Source: Synchiropus splendidus
Taxonomy: Eukaryota; Chordata; Actinopteri; Syngnathiformes; Callionymidae
NCBI RefSeq assembly: GCF_027744825.2
Contig: NC_071345.1
Coordinates: 3,173,501-3,237,500, forward strand
DNA length: 64,000 nucleotides
Direction: 5' to 3'
How positions within the stretch are numbered: position 1 is the stretch's first letter; each line of letters starts with the position of its first letter. The translations under genes were made by a program, and so were the position numbers. The notes under the pieces were generated by a model. It was not told where the DNA came from. It worked only from the letters and a program-made list of their open reading frames with translations, and ran no database searches. Of this stretch, positions 50,425 through 64,000 are shown piece after piece.

Positions 50425-51499
50425 GTGAGGCGTCGTGGCTAGCATGCCAGCTGCTACACCTTCCGCACCCTACCAAGTAGCAGCTGCCTCGGTTTGTCTG
50501 TTCACCATCTCCTGTCAGCTCATGAACACACGTGTGGAGCAACGGCAATGAACTCATTAGCCAGGAGGTCACGTGGGAAATCAAGCGCCCAGCCTTTATT
50601 GAATCACCGTTCTTTCAAGTCCTGGTGTGAGTTGGCTGCAATTCTAATGATGGGAAGTCGAGTACACTCTGCCGTAACGTTATGACCTCTACTGTGCGTA
50701 TCAATCACCCCCCTGCGTTCTCTTTTCACTTCCTGTCTTCATTCAAAAAAATATCTGAAATTGTTGTGGCTGAAGGCGCCCCCTATAGGTGGGGTTCCTC
50801 AACACAACCGCGTCATGCTCACGGCATCATCTTTGCTCAGGTTTGCATCTCTTTCAGACACTTTTTTTGTTGACATCTTCTCCTCACTAACCCGACAGGT
50901 TAGCAAAATGTTAAGATGTTGTGCTGAAATATCGATCAGAACGCTCCACTTGAGTGCAACCAACGAAGTACTGGCATTGCACGATTTCTAGTTTTAGTTA
51001 AATTCAGTCTACACTTGAACGTGTTGAAATCATAAACAACTGGTCCATGCATTTAAAAAGAAGATTGTCAAAGCTTCGTAGCTAGTACAAAATGGAGGTC
51101 TCAAAAATAAGCATGCTTTCTTCTGTTTGAGTTGTCTGGTGTCTTGCACCTTATGCTAGTGTCAAAGTAGGATCTTTTTACTGTGACTGCCACCATCTAG
51201 AACAAATTGCTGAATCGCACAGGTGTTCAAAGGGCTAGTCTGTTATGATAAATGATGCAACTTCGTATTTTCTTCGCTTGGATCAGTATTGTGATATTGA
51301 AGGCCATCGTGAAGCTGAGGCAATGGATGTCCGACCCTGAGTGTTGTTTACTCGCATCAAATTTGTATATGTTCCATGTGCTTGACTGCATTTATTATAG
51401 TTATTCAGCCTTTGGAGCTGTTAAATCAAACCAGTTTGATCCTAAAAAAGTATTCAAAACTCTGTTTTTGTTTAGGTTTCCACATAATTTGCTTGTTTA

Positions 51500-51503
<4 letters not shown>

Positions 51504-51554
<51 letters not shown>
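51504..51554. repeat. (CA)n microsatellite, 51 bp
   Basis: This is a pure CA tract of about 25 units in gphn intron 4. Confidence 0.98.
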
Positions 51555-51556
<2 letters not shown>

Positions 51557-51814
51557 CTCGCAGGCTGCTGCTCTTTGGCAGAGTCAGATCTCTCTTCTCA
51601 GCAGTATCGTCAGCTGTCATCAATCACGCTCGACAGCAGCAGCCTTCCTGGAAGAGGAGCCACGCCAACACTCTGCCAGTGATAATACCTGCTATCTGAT
51701 GCAGCCTGCTGCTGGAAATTAAGATATCTGTCCTGAGAGGGAGGCAGACGCTCGGCCTGTCGCCTCCTCCTGTGTCTGTGTGTTTACTCCACATCAGAGT
51801 CTCTGTATCTGCCA

Positions 51815-51880
51815 GGGCTGTGTTCGGTCACCGAGTAGCGACGATGCCGTGGGTTCGAATCCCAGCCCTTCCCTTCCCGT
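51815..51880 (+). mobile_element. tRNA-like SINE head fragment
   Basis: CGGTCACCGAGTAGCGACGA followed by a perfect B box GGTTCGAATCCC resembles the head of a tRNA-derived SINE. Acceptor-stem pairing is lacking. It lies in gphn intron 4. Confidence 0.4.
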
Positions 51881-53054
51881 CCCTCTCGACCCGCCCTAAG
51901 TGGAAGCACGTAATTATCCCGAGCAGTGAAGGAGAAGACGTATCGATTTCAAAGATCCTATCAGTCCTGATGGCTAGCGGAGCCGGAGATAACTGGACAC
52001 AGGTCAGATAAGGATTTTGGGCGGAGGAGGTATCGAGAATCAATAAGTGAAGGGCAGCGCTGGTGTTCCGTGACAAGACTTGTATTCCAGGGTCACTGGA
52101 GCGGTGTCTGTGATTAGCAGCGCCCAGGATTCATTTGTTAACCCTCACGCCAGAGGCTTGTGGACTCTCCATCAGCCATTCACCGTGGGAGACTCTTAGT
52201 GGTCATCTGTGCTTGGTGCTCCTCCCCCTGAGTGCTGAGGTCAGAGGTCATGGAGGCTTTACAAAGGTGGCTCAGAAGTAGAGGATGTTGCGAAGGTGGC
52301 TGAACAGAAAGCTTGCAGTGAAGAAGCAGGTGTGGTCATTCCCCTAGTTGGATGGTCCAGATCCCAGTCCAATGCTCGTCCACGCACTTGGCGCCCCCTG
52401 TCTGTGAATAGAATCTCGACTTTTCAGTGAATGATGCAGTCATTTTTGTAACTGCTTTGTAATGCTGAAAATGTATCTCTGCATTATTATTATTTGTGCA
52501 GGTGTATTTTGAAATTTCACGTGTGTATCTACTGTTTAATATTATTTTACTCTAGTAAGTACCATATTTTTTGCAAATAATAAAGTCCGTTGAAGAGGCA
52601 CGCGACTTTGCCCTTTTCAGGTTTACTATTTATATAAGTTGAAGTTATTGTGATATTCATGTCAAATTTACAGTTACACACTTGTTTGGTGTTAGATATT
52701 TTACCTTCAACCATAGTAGTTAAATATACTCATAATTAAAACACAAAAAGATGTTTGCTTTTCCAAAATGGGATTTGATTTCAAAATGTCAAAAATAAAT
52801 GACAAGTATAGAAATTAAATAAGCATATGGGTGCACTTGTGCTTGTAATATTTAGATTGTTATTATTAAGTAATTATTTTTATTTTTGAAAATCTGTTCA
52901 ATTATTAATGATAAACTGTCAGTGTTTTTTTTTTTTTTTGAGGAGTAAACCATTATGACTGAAGAAAGCAAACCTGGAGTGACCGAGGCCGTGATGCTCC
53001 GGCATCTGTCACTCCTCAAGCTGGATTGAAACATTACACAGCGTCTGTAATTAA

Positions 53055-56298
<3,244 letters not shown>

Positions 56299-57599
56299 TA
56301 GTTATTTAAACTGTTCGGATGATTTAGTTCCTGATTTCGGAGAATGGTGTTGCTTCTTCTGTTTTTGTCTGCCAAGTTTCACAACCTCCCCACACGCACT
56401 TGTCGTCACTGTTCGCCTCATGGTCAGTACCAGAACTGTTTGTGTGTCGACATTAAGTCATCTTTATGCCTGGTGAGGTGTATAATTACCGTAAGGCTAT
56501 CAACCTCTGTGTGATTGTCTGTGTGGAGGCAGAGTTAGAAAGATAGCAGCGATGAAAAGTGAAAGCAAACCTTGGAGTGCTGTCTGTTCTGTATTTTATT
56601 ATGGGAATATATTCTATATATCATGATGACTGTGTGTGTTGGGTATTTTTTAATGGGATTCACTCTGATTGTAATCTAATATTCATTTAATAATGCCATG
56701 CTTCTGGGGTCAGACTTAGAGTAGTTCCTAAAGAGTCACATGATCAACATGAATATCATTTCGTCAAGCTGTGCTGTGTGTGTGGGTCATCGTTTGTGTG
56801 GCTCCACAGTTCACACGTTGATGGAAATATCCCGATCAAAAGCTTCAGTTCTTTGGTGGTGTCATATATTTAGAAGCGTCTGTCGTTCACCTCTTCTGTC
56901 TGTGTCACATTTCCATGTGTCTTCTGGACAGCAGACTGGTGTCTAGGGAGTAGAGGAGGATGTTGCCATGGGAACCAAAGCAAGGAAGGCTGAGGATGTA
57001 GAGGCTCTCTTCCCTCTGAAGGGTTGATGTTGGTGTGCTGGTCGTAAATGCAGCTCTCGTTGTGAGCTGCCTGATCATGTGACCTGTGTTGAGTGGGCTG
57101 TGTGACAGATGACTCAGCATGTGTGTGCGACATGCATGTCTGAGCATGCTAGTTTTCTTTAGGTATAGCTGTGAGTCTGTTTAGATTCTGTCACGGGCTG
57201 TTTCCCCGCGACAAGCTGCCATATGTTCTCCACGCTCCCACGTCGCGCGTGGCTGTCGACAGTATGTACACAACGTCCCTGGAGCCACAGCCAACATGGC
57301 CGTGCTCGCCGACGCGTGTCATCTGCCACCTTGGGCAGGCCGAGTTTGTTAGCTGGGTCTCTGCAGGCCGGTTCTGAGAGGAGGTGGTAGTCTCCGCTTC
57401 CTCTGAATACCACGTGTATGATTCTGGCTGCCTCGAACTCTGTGATCATTACGTTTTTTTGCTGAGTATTTAGTCATTTGGGGGTTAGAGAGTAGTGGAG
57501 GCTTGGAGATGATCAATCATCAATGGAAGTGTACTGCCGTCTGTTCTGGCTCAGTAATACTGATACATGTGCAGTACAGCTAGCATGACTTATGCGACC

Positions 57600-58570
57600 C
57601 ATGAAAAGTACCATCCAGAATTCTACTTTCAATCACTACTGATACAACTTCACCTTCACTTGTACTTGTGCTCCTGCTGTAATGATAGTGCAACCACTAC
57701 TACTGTGGTTACTATTGTATAACTTCATTCTACTAATACTTCCATTTCTGCTGCCAATCCTACTGCTTCTGCTACTAATAATACTTTGCAATACATTTAC
57801 TGCCACTCGACACTATTTCCACCAACCATGATGATTACTACTAATACTGTGACTAGTGCTTCATCCATTACTTTTATCTTTACGACCCCTACTACTTCCT
57901 ACTGCCATTCTAGATTTGACAGTCCTATCTCTGCTGCATCTTCTGCTTCCATAGTACCACAACAGCTCTCCCTACTGGTACTACCACCATTACAGTTACT
58001 CCTTCAACACAACTATTTGTGCTACTACTTTTTAACTTCTAACTACTACTTAACTATTTGTTTTTCTAGTACCATTGATAATACAAAAAATCCCCCCACG
58101 ACTTGATGCATTACTGGTACTTCTACTGTTAAACTAGCACTTGTTCTTCTGCGTTAAGGTTTCATGTCTACAACTATTACTTTTACAACATCTGTGACTG
58201 TTCTGTAAGTCCACCATCGCTACTACTTTTCCTGCTACTACTTCTATCGTTACTCTTTTCTAAGCACACTTTTATCGCTACTACTACTATTACAACTGTA
58301 CTATCGCTACGACCTTTCCCGCAAGTACATCCACATTACTCCTTCTTTTTCAACGTCTTTCAGTAATATGACCAGAATTATCACTGCCAATCCTCCTTCC
58401 TCTATAACATCGATTACCACCACTGCTACTACTTTCACTCGGTCTACTATGTTGACTATCACTACGACTTCTGCACTGTTAACTACTTCAAGGATTATTA
58501 CTACCGTTACGCCTACTCCTACTACTACGACTAATCATAATAATACATGTGCTAATGTGCTAGGTTACAA
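57600..58570. repeat. Degenerate triplet array (CTA/ACT/TAC-rich)
   Basis: Nearly 1 kb is dominated by imperfect CTACTACT, ACTACTAC and TACTTCTAC words, with few pure runs longer than three or four units. It looks like an old trinucleotide satellite decayed by substitutions. It lies in gphn intron 8. Confidence 0.75.
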
Positions 58571-61534
58571 ACACTTTGTAATTAATAATTTTTAAACAGC
58601 ATTATTTCTGATGATTACTACCAATGTACATTATAATCTAGGAAGAAAAACTTCTTCATGTATTATCTGAAACTCAGATTAAACTGCTGCCATCTCACAT
58701 CCTCCAAAAATGCAAACAAAGCCAGGCAGCTCCACCAATGTTCCCGTAGCCCACTTCTCCTTTAGCTTGACACACAAACACACAAACGCGAGTGTGTGCG
58801 CCATCTCTGTTAGCTTCCACTCTTGTGAGCATTTAGCACAGTTACGTAATGTCCATCGTGGATTAATGAAGCATACGGGAGACGAGGCTTTTGACCTGGA
58901 GGAAGCTTTACAATAATATGCGTTTTGTGTTTTACTCCTGTCGTGTTAACTGCCGCTTGTGAGGACTCACCAGCCTCACTGTAGCGGACCAACAATACTA
59001 ATGTAGACCTGGGTTAAGGCTGCACAGAGGTTATGAAAGAAGTCATAAGCACTGTGGCTAGCATCTTATGCCCTCCGATGAATTTATGTCAAACCTCTTT
59101 ACAGGCAAGTGTGTGCTTCAAAATAGTACCAGTTGTTGTCGTGTCTCCAAGTTCTGGCTCAAATTTAAGATGGCATACACGTTGTATTTTAATAAATGTC
59201 ACTCACCACCTGTGTTTTTGGCGTTAGCTTCTTTGTGTCCGTGCAGTTTGTGTTTCCAACAAAGCTTGGCAACAGACACACACTGCAGTTAGCCATGTAG
59301 CATTGACTTGCTAATGGCTACAGTCAAGAGAAAGCATCCCATGAACTTGACCCATATATGTGTCTGTTATGACTGATGTGTCAGCAGTTTTTTTTCTCGT
59401 CCCTGGCTCCTGCTGCCACAGCGCTCTCTGGTGCATCCAGAGGTCGTTTCCCACAGAGGATATTTTGATTAACGGTGTGATGCGTGGCGAGGTGCATGCT
59501 AATCAACTTGTCCGTCGTGGGAAATGAGTCGGTGCCATTGTTGACCTTCACTGTAGGTGCAGTCGTGCACGTGCTGGTGCAAACATGTGCTGTCGGGTAT
59601 CTGGAGTTCCTGCTTTATTTAGCCATTTCTTTTAATTTATAATATTGTCTTGGTTGCATAAATAAATATTCAGAATCTTAATGGTTAATTTTTCTTTTCT
59701 TTTTTTGTTTGTTTTAGTTTTGTTCTTAGCAGTGACCAATGTTCTGATGTAATGAAGAATTACTCAAGCCTGTATTAGTCACAGTGTGGGTTTTAAGCAG
59801 CTATTTTTTTATATGAGCTTGTCAAAAGAAATGGCAGCTGCAGACAAAGCGACACACTCTTGGCGTCAGAGATAGGTTCGGAAGCTTCTTCAAACTTAGC
59901 GGCCGGCACCTGGAATATATCTGCAAACAGCGATTAAGTCCGTCAAGACATAATCTGACAGGCCAGTCTGATAAATCCATAAACGTGTCCCAAAAATAGC
60001 TCCTTTGGGGTCCAGCGGCTGGAATAAGACGTGATTAGGATGTTGCTATGGTAGCTAGCGATAGCCATGACAGCCTTTGTAGCTGCAGCGTTTATAACTG
60101 TGTCTTTTATTAATTCCATCGTGCAAGGGTTTTGGCGCGAAAGAGACGTTGCTCACATCTGCATTACTGCGTTTTTTACAATGATATGATGAAATGTTCT
60201 GGTGCGTCTTTGTGGCACTCTGGGTCTGGTTCGCTCAACTTCAAATGTTTGTTCTACATTTGTCTCATGCTGCCTGAAGACTCTTGGTCATGAGCTTGTG
60301 ATGGGTGTCACAGATTCACAGGAACACGCTGGCCGCTAGTGATCTGCTGCAGAATTCTGACAGCAGTCAGGGGGATGAGGTGTGAAAGAAGCCCAGAAAC
60401 TCTCCAGTGTTCCGTCCTCATCAAACGCGTCCTGACAGAAGATCATTGATGAGGTGAAAAGATCAACCAGAGGACGATGAATGATTTGTGTCTCCGATAT
60501 TGAGTCGTGCGACGCGATCGATTTGTACTCCACAACCTCTGGAACAGATTCATCCTGGCCGTTTTGCTCTAGAATGTCCCCGTGGCCGTGTTTTGAACTG
60601 GAGCAGAATGTGTTGTACTCCAGTGGCACCGCTAAAGTCCGCCGGGTCAACAGAACTAGCTGCACAGACAACCACTTGGTCTGCAGGTGTCTGTGTCGGC
60701 TCCTCGAACAAGTCCTTCGTGACAGGACCTTAAATGTCGCTCCAGGTTTTTGAGTGTGTTCTGTCATTTGTGCTGACATGTCACCTCAGTTGACCTTCAT
60801 TCACGTCACCACTAGCTAGACAAGTCTGACTCGGGGGCGGTCACATGGTCTGTTCTGATGTGGCCATGCGTTTAAGGTTGTTGCAAGTGGACTAACACCT
60901 TATGTAGAAGCTGTGGGCTTGTTGACCCACTTTTCCTGTTCATTCAGAAGTGGACACAGGCGTTCTGCATCCGTGACTCGGCTGCCGTATCTCTAAAGTT
61001 TATTTCCTGTTAAAAACGCCAAATAGGATCTTTGGAGTTCTTCCTGTGATGTGTGTGTGTGCACGTGTAAGTGTGTGACATTAGTACTTATTGTCCTCCT
61101 CCGTTGCAGGAGGCTCGTAAAAATGACTCTTGGTGGGGGAGATTTATGGGAGAGTGAGAAAAGAAGGGTGAGGAGCAGAGAGTGGGAGGGAAGAAAGGAA
61201 GTCGAGTTAATGAGTTGAGAGGACAAGACACTGAAAGAGTGGGAGTTGGCGATGATGCGCTCAGGATGAGAAAAAGTGGGAAAGTTTGGCAGCTAAGACG
61301 ACGCACAGTTTGGCCGTATCGTCAACTTTTAAGAATCCACAGATTGGGATTATGCCCCTACAATTCCAGACACGAGTTGCTTGCTAGTACAAAATTGTGA
61401 TTTATTTTGAGCTCAATGGAAGCAGGTTCTGCGTCTTTGGCTCCACTGAAGTTCTTTTCTTCATGCACCGCTTGATGTTTCTACGTCCTTTTCAATTTCC
61501 CATCAGTGGTTGCCATAGCAAGTCCTTCTCCTCC

Positions 61535-61735
61535 ACCTATCTTGATCATCTTCTAAACACACCTGTTCTCAACCACCCGAAACTTATCTTCATCTTAATC
61601 ATCTCCATCGTTCTTGGTCCATCTCTGCCTCTCCTTTCCATGTGTCCAAACCATCTGTCCTCCCCAGCCTGGTCCACATGTCCCTCTCATATTCTCATTT
61701 CTGATGCCGTCCTTTCCAGTCACTCCCTATAACAA
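61535..61735 (-). mobile_element. Antisense non-LTR retrotransposon relic (RTE-like)
   Basis: This copy is better preserved than the one at 26170-26730. The blocks CAACCACCCGAAACTTATCT, TGTGTCCAAACCATCTG and GATGCCGTCCTTTCCAGTCA occur in the order expected for the same LINE read on the minus strand. Frames are broken. It lies in gphn intron 8. Confidence 0.6.
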
Positions 61736-64000
61736 GACCAGTGCCTTCATCTTGGATCACAAAGATTGCACCCTTTTCCAGAAACCCCTTTAGCTTTGTT
61801 GGAGTCATGGAGGTGAAGCTATTTCAGCAGCCAATAAGCCCCACAAAAGGACACTCTTTGCATTATGTCTATTCCATGTAAACAAATGGGATGAAGATGC
61901 TAGTGTGCGCCGGGTGCTAAAATGCCAGTTCCATCACCTCCTTCGCTGCACAGATTTCCTGGCTTGGACATGCGTGCTGTGAAACCTCAGTCATGCACGT
62001 GTGGCTTAGCGCAGCCCCATATGTGCTGATATACCCTCCTCCTCCCTCCATCTCCTCCTCTTTATTGTCTCTTTAGCTGTTGCGTTTCCGCGCTGCACTG
62101 TCCGTCCCTTTCTCTTCTTCTCGCTTCCTCTCTCACTTGCTCTTACTCACTCCCAGTTAGTCAGAGAGTCAAGTGTGTGTGTGTCTGTGTGTGTGTGCTG
62201 GGAGCTCATTCTGTTCCGACTCCAGGCTGAAAATGGTAAGTAATGCTTTTGCTCCTGCTTATCTGAGCGGATGTTTACAAGTGTGTCTAATTTTGTGTAT
62301 CATTAGCAGTGTGGGCGTGTGGAGTTTGCCAACGTCATCCGTGTGCTTTTATTCAAAAGTTGTCAGATGGATGTAAGCGGTGTGAGCGCAGGGCTTGTTG
62401 ACTAGTTCAAAGGCTGCAGGAGGAGGAGGATGGTGGAAGGATCAGTGAGGCAGATGTGGCAATCACAGAGGACTCAACTCTACATAATGTCAGATCTGCA
62501 ATCAGCCTTTCACCTTCTCCAGGCTCCTTCACCGCTAAATTCACGCAGGAGATGAATAACAATCCTGATCCTCACTCCTCGGCAGTAAAGCCATGTCCCC
62601 GCAGTCATCGCATGCTCTCCTCCAGTCGCCCTCGTGGCCAGCTTAGTCGCAGCGCCACTGTAAATGGAAATGAGGGCGATATATATACGGAGAAGTGTGG
62701 AAGCAGCACCTTCCAAATCCATGACGGCTTCAAACAGCTGACAAGAGGCAGCAGCGGGATATTGATGTAGCAGCGGGGAGCCATGACAGGAGGAGGAACG
62801 GCAGGTGCACAGGGAGATGTTACACTTTACAAACGCTCATTTGCATTTGTAGGGTGATGACTTGATCAAGCCTGTCACTTATCTGGAGCCCACTGGTGCT
62901 GGTGGGGGACCAGGCGCTGGGCTTTTTTATATTGGTTGGCAGATATATGTAAAATAAAGGTCACACAAAGGATGGTCAACGTTATAGAAGTGTTAGCTAC
63001 GGAGGTATTCAGATGTTGGTTTGAATCCAGAGGCTTGATAGTGTGAAGCATGTGAAGGTGTTAGGAGTGTTATGAGAGCATTGGAAGTCTGGTCTTTCCA
63101 TCGCTTTCTTCACGCAGCCCTGTTTCGGAACCGCTCCAAAGGAGAGTGTGACTGGGACCGCAGAGTTGTAGAACACTTCCAGTTGTCTGCAGCTCACTGT
63201 GAAGGACCTCAACTTCCTCAAGAAGAATAGTGTCTTTTTGTTCAAGCAACTCATCATAGATAAAGATGAATGTTTGCCACTTTGAGTCCCTAACCCAGAG
63301 TGTCTTACATCTTAAAGCAAAACAAAGTCTCAACGAGATGATAAGCAGGATGACTCATATACTCAACACTGTAAAGTCTTCTGGTTCTTATTGAGGCGGA
63401 TGCCAAAGGAAACGTAAGCAAAGGCGTCTAATTGGGGCACAAAGTGGTAATATCAGGGAGACAAGAAGGAAGATGCTGGAGACATGGTGTAGAAGAGTCT
63501 GGCTTGTGACAGGGAGGCCACAACATAAGGGTTGAGGTATATTAGAGGTGGAAGATTCAAGTGGGCCGGGTGGAATCAGCCACTCCTGGTCTCTTGGACC
63601 GCCTTGCATATTCTGTTATTTGCCACTGAAGATCAGGAGAGGTGGTACGTGCCAGCTCTCAGCAATTTGGTTCCATTGTGCTAGGGTCTGGTGACCAACT
63701 CAACCTATAGCATCACATATACCTGACTACACTGCTCAAGTCTGCTCAACTGCTTCATAGAAAAACCTGTTTTGACCCATTCTCTCCACGATACCACATA
63801 GTTCCGCTGCTCAACTGTCATAGATTGAGATCGTAAGACAACTAGGCTGCCTTTGCCGTCGGTGAAGTCAACTGGGTTTGTTGTAACCTGGATAATAGAA
63901 TAGGCTTTATAGTCAAAAGTTAGCAGATGGAAGTAGCTCTTGCCAGGAGGAAAACAGTCTTTTGTCTGGGATTAATTCGCACACACTCAGCTCTCTCGCC

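Noticed and set aside
51840..51880. tRNA gene suggested by a perfect B box
   Set aside because: No acceptor or anticodon stem can be formed; it fits a SINE head better.
57786..58595. Threonine/serine-rich frames
   Set aside because: They are translations of the degenerate triplet array, not genes.
59557..59600. AG followed by GTGCAGTC, reading VQS like the next mammalian gephyrin exon
   Set aside because: Only three residues match, and the following codons (CTCWCKH) do not resemble the conserved serine-lysine-glutamate segment.
61107..61160. Acceptor-like CCTCCGTTGCAG followed by an open peptide EARKNDSWWG
   Set aside because: A stop follows after 15 codons, no donor lies before it, and the peptide is not in known gephyrin isoforms.

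Overview
The window is vertebrate genomic DNA, most likely from a teleost fish. One gene can be read with confidence: the 5' part of the gephyrin gene (gphn) on the + strand. Eight coding exons between 17761 and 56175 join in frame into the first 288 codons, up to the same proline-lysine boundary seen in mammalian gephyrin. They cover the whole N-terminal MogA-like G domain and most of the central linker. The C-terminal MoeA-like E domain and the 3' end lie beyond base 64000. The teleost call rests on two introns of 62 and 67 bp, on fish-type SINE and LINE relics, on hAT-type and palindromic non-autonomous transposons, and on abundant (CA)n tracts. The species cannot be fixed, nor which of two possible teleost gephyrin copies this is.

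Layout. 1-17480 is upstream, apparently intergenic DNA with no gene I can support. It holds GC-rich patches near 1-140 and 3895-4160, two LINE relics, several SINE relics, one clear 718-bp hAT element with an 8-bp target duplication (11337-12054), and two copies of a roughly 170-bp inverted-repeat element. 17480-18070 is the GC-rich promoter and first-exon area. 17825-45148 is a 27.3-kb first intron with repeats and no visible coding exon. 45149-56175 carries exons 2-8. 56176-64000 is the start of intron 8, including about 950 bp of degenerate CTA/ACT triplets.

Function. Gephyrin is the postsynaptic scaffold for glycine and GABA-A receptors and also performs the last two steps of molybdenum cofactor synthesis. 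This window encodes the trimerising G domain (molybdopterin adenylyltransferase) and the regulatory linker, where phosphorylation, Pin1 binding, dynein light chain binding and palmitoylation are known in mammals. The corresponding residues keep mammalian numbering exactly.

Most of the many short open frames are chance. I found no bacterial operon, CRISPR array, phage, tRNA or rRNA gene, and no evidence of a new multi-gene system. The items most worth a second look are the 5' leader of gphn, the transposon families, the triplet arrays and a few unusually long unexplained open frames.
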